Assembly: GCA_940671915.1 (NCBI GenBank)
Contig: CALNVZ010001721.1
Coordinates: forward strand, 44,301,440 to 44,365,439
DNA: 64,000 bases
Reading direction: 5' to 3'
Source: Paracentrotus lividus
Taxonomy: Eukaryota; Echinodermata; Echinoidea; Camarodonta; Echinidae
Of the stretch, positions 48,660 through 61,109 are shown piece by piece. Within the stretch, counting starts at the first letter, position 1. The number at the start of each line of letters is the position of its first letter. The notes below the pieces were generated by a model that saw only the letters and a program-made list of their open reading frames with translations, was not told the DNA's origin and made no database searches. The translations under genes and the position numbers were made by a program.

Positions 48660-48998
48660 CTGTGCATAAATAAGTAAAAAAAAAGTATTAGGTAAACTGT
48701 CCATAAATTTCTGCCAGATTTTTACACCTGGACCTTTTATCAAAATTAAAGCTTACAACATTGACAGGCCAGTGCAAAATAAGCTGTATGCAAACTTTGA
48801 TTTCCCATTTTGAAATCTTGTAATGTAAAAGAAAATTACAAGATTTCAAAAACAGGAAATAAAAGTTTTCGATGTGTACAGACAAGTTTGTTTTTCAGAG
48901 CAAACATCAAATACTTATCTTACCATAACAGGGTAATATTTTGCCACTCTAAGATTTAAAAGAGGAGAAAATAATGCTCTTGACCTGCTTCTCGTTAC

Positions 48999-49087
48999 CT
49001 GGGCGACCATGTCAACACACTTTTCTACATGCCCTAGGGCTGGAGGAGGCATTGATGTTGTATGAAATAGCATCACAGTCATGTCAG
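48999..49087 (-). CDS. Exon of an unrecognised minus-strand gene
   Basis: On the minus strand the acceptor is AGTTTGTATAG and the donor is GCCCAG|GTAACGAG. The 89 nt carry 29 complete codons after a two-nucleotide split codon (DMTVMLFHTTSM at the front, EKCVDMVAQ at the end). The entering phase fits the exon ending at 50329, and the exon leaves in phase 0. A plus-strand open frame of 106 codons covers the same DNA but has no splice or promoter context and is treated as its shadow. The coding quality and phase agreement make this one of the firmest exons here. Function unknown. Confidence 0.65.
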
Positions 49088-49644
49088 CTATACAAACTTT
49101 GTTGTTTTGCCAGACGTGAACGAGATATTAAGCCGTCATGCGATGCCAGTCGTTTAAAAGCTTTGCGATGTCATTTTGAAAGGAGAGACTTCGTAGGGAA
49201 CTCTCTAGGGATTGGATCTCATTCATGCTGTCTTAAGTGCGCTTGTTTGTGCTTTGATTTGTTAAAGATGTTTGGAATGTGGAATGTGATTTGACATCAA
49301 TTGTATTAGCGTGATTGTCGTCTCACAAGATATTCATATTTCATTTCTTTCATCAACCATATCTTCATGCAGTGATAAACAGCATGTAGGCCTATATATC
49401 AACCACCCCCCTTCCTCATTCAATATTTAAATACAGCTTTCATCACTAAAAAAACTAATTGTTTCCTCTCCCTCACCCTTCTCCTTTTCTTGGGGGGGGG
49501 GTATGCAAATTGCACTCAAAGACAATTTATGACTATAACATATTGAAATATGTAGTTTGGGACTATGATTAAGAAAATCTATTCATGTTTTTTAAAATTT
49601 TCCTATAATCCAATTGTGTCCCATTGATTTTCATGTACACGTAA

Positions 49645-49940
49645 CAGTAATAATAATAATAATATTAAGCATTTATAATGCGCCGTCTATCTAGTAAACT
49701 ATTCAGAGGCGCAGCTAATATTATTACCCGGCTATAGCCATAGCTGCCCTAATAAAGGGCGCTTTAAGCATTCGAGGAATTTCTTCCTACCGGTACCCAT
49801 TTACCTTACTTGGGTCAAGTATGGCAAATTTGCAGGTTGACACCTTGCCGAAGGATGCTAGTGGTATGGACGGGATTCGAACCGCGTACCTTGTGATCGT
49901 AAGTCCGCTGACTTATCCACTCGACCACACCACTCCCACA
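49645..49940 (-). mobile_element. tRNA-derived SINE, nearly complete
   Basis: On the minus strand the head reads GGTCGAGTGGATAAGTC (A box) and GCGGTTCGAATCCCGTCC (B box), with AGTGGTG able to pair with TACCACT like an acceptor stem. The body contains AAATGGGTACCGGTAGGAAG and GGCTATAGCCGGGTAATAAT, and the 3' end is an (ATT)n tail at 49646-49663 on the plus strand. The head resembles Ser/Leu-type tRNAs. A functional tRNA is unlikely because the body and tail follow directly. Confidence 0.8.
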
Positions 49941-50328
49941 GTAATGACTTGATATAGAGTTGTGCTACAATTCTTGGACAGGGTGTGTTAGTAAATACTG
50001 TGTCTCGATCATTGGTACATCGGTTCCAACATTTGAACAAGTTATAATTAAATAGCATTTAATATGTCTTCAAATTTCATTTTTATATATGCACATAGGC
50101 ATCTTCACAAGCATCTACATGTAACTTTGTCCCCTGCCTGCAAGCTGATTACCCCCCTATCCCCTTCCTCACTAAGAAAGACCAAAACTTCCTGGTTTCT
50201 GTTGTGGAGCATCCAGTCTCCCCTCCCTGCCCCCCCCCCCCTCCCCTTTTCCCAATCTTAATCAGGGCTTCATGTTCAATAATACGGCTCATTAATGTGG
50301 CACCTCAATTTTTCATGCGATTACTTAC

Positions 50329-50509
50329 TTGGCTCTAAGTTGTCACAGCAAGGCTGCAAGGGAACAGCACACTGCCAGATCCAGCTTGGGACTTGATTGG
50401 GAGATTGCGTACGGTTGCCTAGGTAACAGACGATGTGGTACATCACCACCTCCCCTTGTCTTGGTCTGCTTTGAGACGAGGATGTTACTCATCTAAAGAT
50501 ACAAAGGAC
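50329..50509 (-). CDS. Exon of an unrecognised minus-strand gene, possibly containing the start codon
   Basis: The acceptor is TTTCTATCTTGTCTCTGGCAG and the donor is AGAGCCAA|GTAAGTAATC. All frames are closed just after the acceptor, but from the ATG at 50443-50441 one frame runs 38 codons to the donor (begins MYHIVCYLGN, ends CCDNLEP) and leaves one nucleotide. That A joins the CT of the exon at 49087 to give Thr with the frame kept open. The piece is rich in Trp, Cys and Pro, unlike random AT-rich translation. Either this is the first coding exon with some 5' UTR, or an internal acceptor near 50465 (CAAAGCAG) is used and the exon is internal. An earlier ATG in another frame closes before the donor. 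Family not recognised. Confidence 0.6.
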
Positions 50510-50599
50510 CTGCCAGAGACAAGATAGAAACATGGTTTAGATTTGAGAGCAAAGAATAATGTCTGTGAAGAGGAAACGAGTGAGGGGGCAATGACTGGG

Positions 50600-50925
50600 A
50601 TCGGGGGCTCTCTCCATCTCTCTCTTTTTCCCTTCCTCAATCTTTCTTTCTTCGTCTTGCTGTCTGCCTCTCCCCTTCCCAAAATCCTTTACCTCTTTCT
50701 GTCGCTGTCCCTCTTTAACTCTCTCTCTCTATCTCTCTCTCTTCCACTTCCCCAAACTTTCTTTCTTCGTCTCGCTGTCTGCCTCTCCCTTTCCCAATCT
50801 CCATATTACATCCTTTACCTCTGTCTGTTGCTGTATCTATCTCTCTCTCTCTCTTTTTCTCGCTTCTCTCTCATTTTTGCTTTTCTCTTTCTTTCTTTCT
50901 CTCTCTCTCTCTCTCTCTCTCAGAG
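50600..50925 (+). repeat. Pyrimidine-rich microsatellite tract
   Basis: Repeated TCTTTCTTCGTC(T)TGCTGTCTGCC blocks about 120 bp apart plus (CT)n runs. The 156-codon plus-strand frame here is low-complexity Ser/Leu and not a gene. Confidence 0.8.
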
Positions 50926-52156
50926 TTCCTTCTTTGGACATTCTGTAACACCTCCCCGCCCCCAACCAAAAAGTCTCCCTGTTGCTATATATTCATTTCC
51001 CTTCTTAAAATAATGCTGATTTAATTTATTTGCACATATTTCTATAGAAATATGAATGCATGTAGACTGTAAGGATTCTTTCATACATTGTGATCGTTTT
51101 GTTTGCTATAACATCAGAATAGACTGGCATGAACTATATGGAACTTTTTTTTTTTTATCCTTTTGAAATTTTTCATTCTCATTCTCTCTCACTCACGTCA
51201 CACATAATATATCTTGGTGAATACCGAAATTTCGGTTGGCATAAAGAGGACAATCTCAACAAGTGCAAGATGCGACAGTTGAAAAAATTAGTGTTATTTG
51301 GCATTGACAAATAAGTGTCTGGGGAATACTGGTTTTGAAAACACCCACGATTTATGTTGCTGCCAATATAATACTTTTATTCAAGACATCCTCAACTAAC
51401 AAAATTATCCGTGTAGAGTGGGGGAAGAATGTTCATTACAACAGGGAAGGTGACACCTTCACTGATTACAAGAACAAAAAGAAGCATCATTATTCATAAA
51501 ATCTTTTTTAAAGTCCCAAACTTTTAGTTACACAATCTTCTCATTGCCAAAATGAAGCAACAAAACTAAAAAGTACAGTTGCAACTTCCCAAAACTCTAA
51601 AAGACATTGTCATCAAATAGGAATGTAGGATATTTCATGCAGGTCAGATAATGTAAAAACATGAAAAGCAACCAAAATCCCTGTTTTTTAAAAAACAGTA
51701 GAAATTGTTATCAGATTTAGGAGTAATTTCCCCCAGATTTTCTGATCAAAGTCAGAAGTGGAGAATAAAACACTTATCATTTCCCCTCCTACTTTCACTT
51801 CTCTGTTACACCCCTCTTTAATCTCAATCATTAAACCTTTAACTGTTTAAAGGGCATCCTCTATTGTTCAAACTTTCTATAAGGTCATGAAAATATGAAT
51901 TTATCTCAGGTTTGTCCAAAGTATACATTGTAGGTTAACTGCAAACATGAAAGGAAAGGCCTCAGAGAACATTATCTATGACTATGCCATCACTAGCACA
52001 TTCAACGTCATACTAAGATCTTATTAGAGAACAACGAACGTCATTTGTCTCTAGCAACCGTCATTAGTCAGGTCAAAACATTTCGTGGCACATGTACAAT
52101 ATTCCTGCATAATTTGTGTGAAAGAAGTTTAAGACCATATATACTGTTCTTCTATA

Positions 52157-53167
52157 GGGCAAGTCCACGCTATTTGTTCCCAAGGTGGTGATTTTTGACG
52201 TTTTGACCATCTTTGTGTCAAGTGTGTCAGTGGGTTTGTAAAGGTTTACAAAATGTGTCATATATCACCATAAAGGGTATGAAATAAACTTAATGCACAT
52301 GAGGTCAAAAAGTCATTTCAAGGTCAAATGACGTCACAAGGCTCATTAATATTCATGAAACAAATGATAAAATGCATTAAAAATGCCATTTTCAACCATT
52401 TAAAAAAGATATTTGTCAAAGGAGTACAACCCAAAACTATGTATTTTCTGTTTCTATATTTTCTTGGCTAACTCTGATGAAAATATCACGAACCTAGGAT
52501 ATAACTTTCCATATGTTTAGACTTAAAATATTCAGGTCTCAGAAACAGTCTCACAAATGTTACTGAGCTGATGTAAAATCATACATTTTTATTACTCACC
52601 CTCCCACCTTTAGAAATGAAACAAAATAAGTGTTTTTTACATTTGTGTTTTGTAATATGTTTCTATTGTTATCAGAAAGATTTCTTAACAAAAGATGTTG
52701 CTACGCCTTGGCTACACCAATTGTTTAATGAAAAATATTATAGGGAATAATTGTCCCGTGTGTTACCTGTCCCGTTTGTTACCTGACATATTTTTTAAAA
52801 CTTGACCTTGCCAGAAAACTCGAAGTTGTATTAACGTTAAAATATGTCCTTACAATGTTTATTGCATGTTTAACAGGATAAGACTATGCAAGTTTAGATC
52901 TACTTTTTAAATTCAGAGTTATATGTGAACAAAATCAAAATTTGAAAACGCCATTTTTTCTGGTCCCGTTTGTTACCAACGAATAAATGATCATAAATTA
53001 ATTATGAATTGAGTTATTTCAACCATTTTTATGTTTCTGTTGAAGATTCATAGTACCTTCAAGAATATACCTAATGATTGAGATTTCATTTAAGATTTTT
53101 CGAACAAGCCCTATTTTTGGCTCTGATTGTCCCGTTTGTTACCGCGCAAAATAGCTTGGACTTGCCC
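52157..53167. mobile_element. 1.0 kb TA-flanked inverted-repeat element with iterated 15-bp motif
   Basis: GGGCAAGTCCACGCTATTT and the inverted AAATAGCTTGGACTTGCCC bound the element, with TA on both sides. Inside, GTCCCGTTTGTTACC occurs at 52769, 52963 and 53129, plus one variant at 52753. No transposase frame. Confidence 0.75.
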
Positions 53168-53334
53168 TATATTAAAGATAAACTCGAGTTGTAGTGATGA
53201 TAAAAAATAAAATCTAACAGAATCAAAACGAGTGTACACTAGAATTAGTGGAAGTGAAATATGATGATAATTGCCAATTGATTTTGGTAGAAAATGTAAA
53301 ATAGCTGAGTAATGAGCAAATAAAGAACAAATTG

Positions 53335-53490
53335 TCTGGCCGTCAACCGCGTGGTCACTTCTTAGAGCTGTGCAGCGTCCACGTGCAAAGCGTATTGAAC
53401 AGAACTTGCATGCCCGCAGTTTGCACGGTATCTGTGCAGTATTGTGTGCGGGGAGTTCTGGCGATAAAGCGGCGTTCCGAGTTGCATCAA
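53335..53490. promoter_or_regulatory. CpG-rich patch in AT-rich DNA
   Basis: About 150 bp with a dozen CpGs (for example CAACCGCGTGGTCAC, CACGTGC, GGCGTTCCGAG). No splice-bounded exon was found. It could be a promoter, an untranslated first exon or the remnant of an element. Confidence 0.2.
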
Positions 53491-55105
53491 TATAACTGTC
53501 CAGACCACTATTTACTCTAAATTACACCTGAAATCGTGCATGGAAGATAAACATATCTTGTGCAGGTATATTTATATGTAAGTGGAACAATGTAAGGACA
53601 TATTCATACAATTCCTTCCAAATTCCAAATTTACTACAACCACTCAAGTTGAGCTTTAACGAAATGCATTTTTAAAACACTAAAAGAATATGTTAATCCC
53701 AATTATTAGATGATAAAACGTTCAGATGAACATTTGAAGAAAAAAGAAATCCACAAGGAAAAAATCAGATATAAATACTTCACAAATTTCCATATTACGT
53801 CTGCAACCAAAATATGCAATCAGAAATAACATCAATAAGCAATAGGAAAGAAAGACATTTTCAGGTAAATATAGAATGCGTTCAGGAAGACGATTAAATT
53901 ACAGCTAGGTAGACTTGACGTTGAGGGTGAATAGATGTACATCCCTAGTAATCCTTGGCCGTCAACCCCCAAAAATTATAGAAAAATGGAGGAGAAAATT
54001 ACTAAAAGCCTTGAACACACTGACAAACTTTGAAAATCATGTCCTTCCTAGTCTTAAAAAAGTGATATGATGAAAGATTGGTGATAGTCTTAAATTTCAG
54101 CCATTTCTAATTTCAATAGAAGTATCCATGTATGACCCTCGCAAAAAACTGTCAAAGAATAGGAGAATGGCTTTTTATTAAATGGTAAATGTGTTTTCAT
54201 CCATTTATTCAATTCTAAGAAAAAAAATGATACTTTTACCATCTTCTTTAAAGATTTCCTCACAGCAGCATTATAAAGAGAGACTGAATTCTCAAACTAC
54301 AACAGCATCAGGTAAATCTACAGATATGAACCACTTTAGAAAAGATGAAATCCCACTTTCCCTCAGTGGGAAGTGTGCTCCTCAGATGAACCAACGAGAT
54401 ACAGACATGTGATAAGTGTGTTCACACAATCAAGACCGTATGTTCTCATGCAAATAAGCTTTAGAAAAATTGTATTATTGGGAACTGGGTAGAATCTAAC
54501 TCAAAATTTCTACTAAAACGCTTTTTTATTTATTTTTGTAAAGTATTGAATTGTTTGAAACAGTGGTGGAAAGCAAATCTCCACATTTTGTTGATTACAA
54601 ATACTTTTCAATCATTAATTCATTTCAAATACCCTAATGTAGGCCTACATGTAATATGCTGACTTCTGACAACATGACTCTTTCCTTATCTATAATACCA
54701 ATGAAGCATGTATGTACATATTACATTATTAAGTACAGAGATGGTGAAATGGAAGGATAAGGCTTCAAAATGTATAACTTGGAAAAAAATGAAATATAAC
54801 AACTACAAAAATGCAAATTAAAATTGAAAACCAAAATGAACCATATGTTATTCATAATATTGGAATGTACACTGAAAATATTGAAGAACAATTGTTTAGC
54901 ATCAGTGTGAACAAACTGACTAGAATACCATCCACCAATGCAGCATGGTACCGTCGAGACTAAACTTGTTCCCTCTCTAAACAGTTTTGAGACGAAAGCA
55001 GCGGTGGGTAAATTGGGCGTTATTTTTAATCTTGCCGATTATGGTATGAAAATATTGTAGCGGGAGCTGGCCCATGGGGACAGGACTTGCGACAATCCGT
55101 CTTAC

Positions 55106-55155
55106 TAGATGACTTAATTCTGAGTTTGTTAATGTGACCACTGTGGAGGATGTTT
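55106..55155 (-). CDS. Candidate 50-nt exon behind a strong pyrimidine tract
   Basis: On the minus strand a roughly 45-nt C/T-rich tract ends in CCAAACAG at the exon edge, and the other edge is ATCTA|GTAAGACG. One frame is open (NILHSGHINKLRIKSS). It could equally be a 5' untranslated exon. The acceptor is convincing; the coding assignment is not. Product unknown. Confidence 0.3.
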
Positions 55156-57423
55156 CTGTTTGGTATGGGAAGAGATGGGATAATACATGGGAGGAGGGGG
55201 AGGGATATGTAAATATAGACCTGTCTATTTTCTGATGCTAGGTGGTGCTCTTCACACACAAAAAACCTCTGTCACGATTCTAATGTTTTGATTTTTTTTC
55301 TTCAAATGTTAAACAGATCACTGTCACTTTCATTTTAGGCTAGATTCAAGTGAAAATGATTACACACTCTCTCTCTCTCTAAATGATTCTTTTTTAACAT
55401 AAATAAAACAAAAACAAAGTAATCTTTTTAATCACCGTAGTTGGTGTATACAATTTTATTGACCAAGTCTAATTAGCCAGAGCCCATACAATATTACACA
55501 AAAAAGCCTTCACAAATATGCATTCTCCTCTTGTTCTCAAAATGTATACATAAAGAAACACACTCCATGATCCGAAGTGAAAGCTGGTCCAAGATTGAGT
55601 GCTAAAATTAATTCCAGGAGCCCAAGGATATTTACCTTCTTGAAGTAGCGTGTAGCACTAGACGCAGGTGTGATATTAATAAGCCTAGTGCAAAAATAAA
55701 GGTTCAGAATATAGGGTTAACAAACAAATGATATTGTTACATTCATTTATAATAGTCATTTTAAACGAGTGGCACAATACAAATTAAAGTATAAAAGAAT
55801 AGTACTTCAGTCTACATGTATGTTGATCAGGTCACATTAGTATAAATTATGGTTTGATATGAAAAATCCATTGAATAATAAAGTAGCCTAAACATAGTGT
55901 CATCCATGTCAAATAGTATCAAATTTGCAATATCATGCAATGCCTTATTTTCATTAAATTCATAATTGAATCTATTTGAATTTCCGATATCAATCAACAG
56001 AGGTCATACATGTATATCTTCAACTTTGATTTGCTAACGCTTCCAGATGTCACTTTTATAAATTTGGAATGAAATTGTGTCACTGAATAATAATCACAGA
56101 GCAAATCATAATTGGTTGAAAAGGAGCCTCTGAAACGGATTCTATCTGTCTAATCAATATTTTCATTCCTTGCAGAATTTATTGATGAAATATTTTTTGC
56201 TCTCACAGCATTTGCAATGTATATGTACATGTACCAATAACCAGTAGGGAAATAGTACAGAAAAAATACCAGTTCATAAAAAAGGAAATTGAAGTGAAAG
56301 AATAACCTCTGTATTTAAATGTATAAAGTTTTGGAAATTTTAGAAGAAATTTCCAAGTAGATTACTATTTAATACAAAACTCTTTACAATCATTGTTTGT
56401 TATTGAATGGATTTTTCTTGAGACCAAGACATAACATACAATTGACTAAGATTAATTTTTGACCACAAGTATATTACATTCCATACACCAATTTCTAATG
56501 CATTGAATCGTGAAGACAGATCTTATTGGGCATTTCCATTTATTATTACAGAATGACAAATGTATAACAACATTAAATGACAAGTAATCATAATTTCATG
56601 CTGCTTGTGATTTTAAACTGTGTATATGAAAAAGGTGTAAGCTCAAACTTTATCCTCCATTCTATCTGGCAATTATATTAAAAATAGCGGCTAAGAAAAA
56701 GGGGCAGATACTGTTTTATACCATGGTTTGCTTTTAAACTAGACAACCAACCAAACAATAGCAATGTATATCCCACCTTTTCATGCAGCTCATTGCCTTT
56801 CAACAATGGGTGCTAAACAGAAATATTCACCATTCATAAGTTCTTTTTCTTCAAGTATTTATTTTTCTCAGATGATACTGATATGGAGTCAGAAATCAAT
56901 TTGTATTGCCTTTAGGTTCATTACCCGCTCACAAAGAAATGGCAAATAAAAATAAATCTGATCTTCACCGACCCACAGACAAGGTCAAGTTGTATAAAGC
57001 ACCAAAATTGGAATTGATACATATTGTCCTTTTGATGCTAAAATTCTCAAGTTAAAATATATTTCTTGGTTATTTCTTGGTCATCTTATCCATGTAATTC
57101 AAAATGTCTTTTACCTATCCCTTATCTGCCCTGGTTATATAGACATTGTAAAGATGTGTGAAACAAAGAAGAGATTAATTTAAAGAGAAGAAATTAATAA
57201 TTTTGTCTCTAATATAATGGTAGAAACACACGCAACTGCTGCGTGACAAATTTGGAGCCAGGCAGATATGAAAAAAAATCATAGGCTGCCCGGAGGTTAT
57301 TTGCATGTTAGTTGGCTAATTTGGACATGTTTAGATGGTAGCTAGCTAATGAATGTGTTATTACAAGAGTTATGTATTCTAAAATGACAAAATATTTCAT
57401 ATCAGCACTAGCCTCATAGCCAT
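55156..57423. other. Intron-like DNA, nothing recognised
   Basis: AT-rich; no supported feature apart from a short CT run near 55367. Confidence 0.4.
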
Positions 57424-57534
57424 GTCACACCAGTGAAACCGACTCTAAAGCGACGACTAGCATACCGTTTTTGGTAATAATGTAATATTTTGTTCGATTT
57501 GGGGTCGGTTCAGGGTCAGTTTCACTTGTGCGAC
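57424..57534. mobile_element. 111-bp MITE
   Basis: GTCACACCAGTGAAACCGAC and GTCAGTTTCACTTGTGCGAC are imperfect inverted ends (about 18 of 23 matching). Confidence 0.5.
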
Positions 57535-59095
57535 TTGCAATATACAAGGCTGAAATCCTGTTCAATATATTTGCAATGTTTTTTGTTTTTCTATCACAAA
57601 CACAAAATAAGCTGTGAGGTCCATTAAGCTCAGAGCAAAAGGGACAAAATATAAGTCTAAATTTACACCATTTTTATCTCTTCCTCAAAACTGTTGATGG
57701 AGGGAACAGTATATTAATACAAAGTTATTTTTATCAAGTGTGTGTAAACGATTAAAAAAACAAAAAACAAACAAACAAAAACAGGGGGCTAATGAACCAC
57801 AGACCATGTGCCCAATGTACCTGAACAAGTTTTCACTATGCTCTAAAACTTCAGATTTCAGAACAATATATATTTTGTAAACGGGCCATTAGTTTACAGT
57901 GGATAACAATAAGTGTAGGTAAAGGTCTGCTTCATGTAGGAAGCAGAATTGTTATCAAAAAGTTTAACTCATTATGAAAGCCATATATAGTTGTCTGTGC
58001 AAATAAACATGACCTATTTTCAGGTAGGAGTGGGATCAAACAAGGAGTATCAAATTATTACTGTGATATTTAAGATTTATTGAAAAATATAGCTCTTGAC
58101 TTTATTGAATTCCAGCTAAAAGATATAAAAACTTGACATAAACCTGAATGACATAGACATTGGGTTTGCAATAGCTCATACATGTACATGTACGAGTGAC
58201 CTCAAAGTTATGAATGTGGGGAAAACATCCAAACTTTGAACGCAATTAGATATATCTCAAAAGCTTGTTTTAACCCACTGAGGTTTATTATGGTTTGCAA
58301 AAATCACTGACAAATTGATTTCAAGCAGGTACAAGTACATGTAGTAACTTGGCAATATAGATTTATCTGTATTGAGTAGGCAAGGATGACATGGATAGTT
58401 ATATACTAATAAAAATGTTTATGGTTTCCAGGGAAACCATGTGATATGGGTGTGGTGATAATTGATAGAACAATGATTCAACATGCATTACATGTATGAT
58501 AAAGAATACTGTCAAGTATTGAAAACCTTCAAATACAAAAGTATTATCATAATCATTGTTTTAGGGGTTTATTTTGGGTGGGGGGTAAAGTTGTTTCATG
58601 ACGGCTCTTTTCTCAAATACATGCAAACCTACATGTTGGCCATTATTTGATCAAGTCTCTGTTTTATTTCATGTTTTAGTTAATAGGGTCTATTTACTTC
58701 TCTGATACATGTATGTTTTTATGCCAAGCAACTATACTCACTCTACTTACTTTTCATTTCTTTACTCAAAGTCAAACTAACTGTTTTTGCAATCCCCTAT
58801 TTCATTCCTATTTTGAGCATGGACCTATAGATAACTTTCTACATCAGGCATGAGACAGAGAAATATTTTTAAAAAGAGGGAAATTGCTACGAGTGAGGGA
58901 GCGTAGCGACCAAACCTCCTGGGGGTGGGTTCGGAGGGGGGTTCCCCCTTGCAGAGAAAATTTTGCAATTTTATTTTAGGTAGAGATCTATTGAAAATTC
59001 ATGATTTCTTTGGCTGCACTTTTGTCAGTGTTACTTTGTTAATGTGCTATCTTCAGTGCATCAGACATGTGCAGCACATATGATTTTGCTTTTTG

Positions 59096-59098
<3 letters not shown>
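57535..59098. other. Intron-like DNA, nothing recognised
   Basis: Contains a G-rich, CpG-bearing stretch at 58889-58950 (GGGAGCGTAGCGACC), otherwise plain. Confidence 0.4.

Positions 59099-59160
<62 letters not shown>
59099..59160 (+). repeat. T homopolymer, ~62 bp
   Basis: Uninterrupted T run, followed 25 bp later by the perfect palindrome CGCGGATCCGCG (59185-59196). Confidence 0.9.
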
Positions 59161-59165
<5 letters not shown>

Positions 59166-59683
59166 ATCAATATCGGCGGAAATCCGCGGATCCGCGAAGA
59201 AAAATCATGCCTGTATACACCTGTATGTAGGTCCATGGTTTGAGCAACTTCTAATTCGTCCCTTTCTGTGACCTACATGTACATATGATTATTTCTCTTT
59301 GAGGCATTTTGGTTTGTTAACATTAGGATATGGATGATTTAACATAGATAGACAATTAAAATTTCTCCAACAATAGTTTACAACCACGTAAATAAGTGGG
59401 CTATCTTCTCACACCTACATATCTCTTGGTTGGTTGAACAGATAAACAAGACTTCTGTATAATATTTAGCTTGCTCTTACAATATCATTTGTTACAAGAA
59501 TTAATTCTAACTTTAATTCGTTACAAAATATTATGACATAGTTGTCAAAATAAACTGACGCACATTCTTCCAATTGTGACAGAATTTCAGATTCCTTTGT
59601 TCATAAAGAATGTGGGATGTGACAGTAAAGTGCACAGTATTTTGTTCAAACATACATATATGTAAGCCACAAATGCAGTCATC

Positions 59684-60150
59684 TAAGAGTGTGTTCAATG
59701 TCCAGTTTCAAATTAATTTCGCCAACATGAATCATGATACAAAACGCAATTACAAAACACAAACACAAATGCGATTAGCGGTGCACTGTTCAGTGTCAAA
59801 AATTTAAAGCTGATTATATTTCCATCGTCTTTAAATTCCCCGCTCTCAAAAAACAAACATCTTCTCCTTTTTTCACTTGCACCGGAAGCTTGTTCAGTGT
59901 TGCATTTCGTTGCAATCGCGATGCTCAAGGTCGTAAAATTGAAGCTGATTGTGTTTCAAAACGCATCTTTTTCGGCGTTTAAATTTTCCTCCGAATCGAG
60001 ATATGAAACACGTTTACTTTTACGACCGGGGATGGGGGACAATGAACACACACTTTGTTTCTCTTTATATCAGCGTTTTGCAATTGCGTTTTGTATCAGG
60101 ATTCATGTTGGCGTATAAGTTTGAAACTGGACATTGAACACACTCTATTA
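59684..60150. mobile_element. 467-bp inverted-repeat element, family shared with 5447-5822
   Basis: TAAGAGTGTGTTCAATGTCC and GGACATTGAACACACTCT are inverted, and the match runs about 75 bp inward (CATGAATC.TGATACAAAACG). Interior CpG-rich compared with surroundings. No transposase. Confidence 0.7.
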
Positions 60151-60339
60151 AGTACAGAAGTTGGTGAAATACTACAAGAATAATTTCCAGAGAGATTTGA
60201 AGGGAGGATAGTCTAAACCACAATAATGAACAAACAGAATCCAAAGCATAGCAGCAGAAGAAAATCAGAAATAAGATACAGGTATATTCACACATTAACA
60301 TGTGAGCCATTCAAAAATAGTCATGTAAAAATGCCTATA

Positions 60340-60804
60340 CAGTCTGTGTCAAAAAAAATGGTACAGTCGGGGAAAAAATCATTTAGGTGTGAAATCTTTT
60401 CATATAATGTGTGTTCGTGGTACCAAATTAAAGCCAAAAGAATTTTCTTGCTGATGCGTTTTGTCCTGTATAATTTGCTTTCGTAAAACAAAGGTTATGC
60501 TAAGTTTTGTGCGACGAGGAACAAATCGAAATTACGCACTTCTATTGTTCTGGAGCGCTGAATTCACGGTCATTATGCGAAATCGTACACAAAGGCATGG
60601 GACGGCGTGCGAAAAATGGATTTTTCTTGATTGTAGAAAATTATTCATATCTAAAAAAATACTGCACCAAATGTGATGAAAAAAATTGCAGAAGAAGAGT
60701 GATATTCCTGCTTTATGAAAATAACAAACAGTACCACGTTGATATTATCCTTCACACTATAAAAAAATGTTTTCCAACTGTACCATTTTATTTGACACAG
60801 ACTG
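60340..60804. mobile_element. 465-bp Tc1/mariner-like element with TA flanks
   Basis: CAGTCTGTGTCAAAAAAAAT and TTTGACACAGACTG are inverted, with ATGGTACAGT pairing with ACTGTACCAT further in; TA lies on both sides. A plus-strand frame (60507-60875) runs through and past the right end; see findings for its Cys-rich segment. Confidence 0.7.
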
Positions 60805-61109
60805 TAGTTATCAAATGTGCAAACATTTTTCAACCTTGTATCTCTGGAAGGACCGTGATCAAAGTACAAAGCTAGTATAGACAATTTGCTTGAGTGTAGG
60901 ATGAGTGTGAGGAATCCTTGGAAGTCGTGAAGATCTGCTAGCATCTTGATACATCATCCCGTCCAGCTATACACTGTGTAAACAAAGGACCTGGGTATTC
61001 AAATGTTATCACGTCCCGGGTATCACGTTCACCAGCTCTCAGCTCTCTATGCTCATCCTCTGCTTTGGATTTGATCTGGATTTGAATTCTTCATTACTCC
61101 TTCTCCATT

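Noticed and set aside
49868-49942. tRNA gene on the minus strand
   Set aside because: Has A and B boxes and an acceptor-like pairing, but SINE body and (ATT)n tail follow; treated as a SINE head.
50414-50427. RFX X-box palindrome GTTGCCTAGGTAAC
   Set aside because: Lies inside the coding part of exon 50329-50509, where it is explained by codons; regulatory use is not needed.
50543-51013. 156-codon Ser/Leu-rich open frame
   Set aside because: Low-complexity pyrimidine tract.
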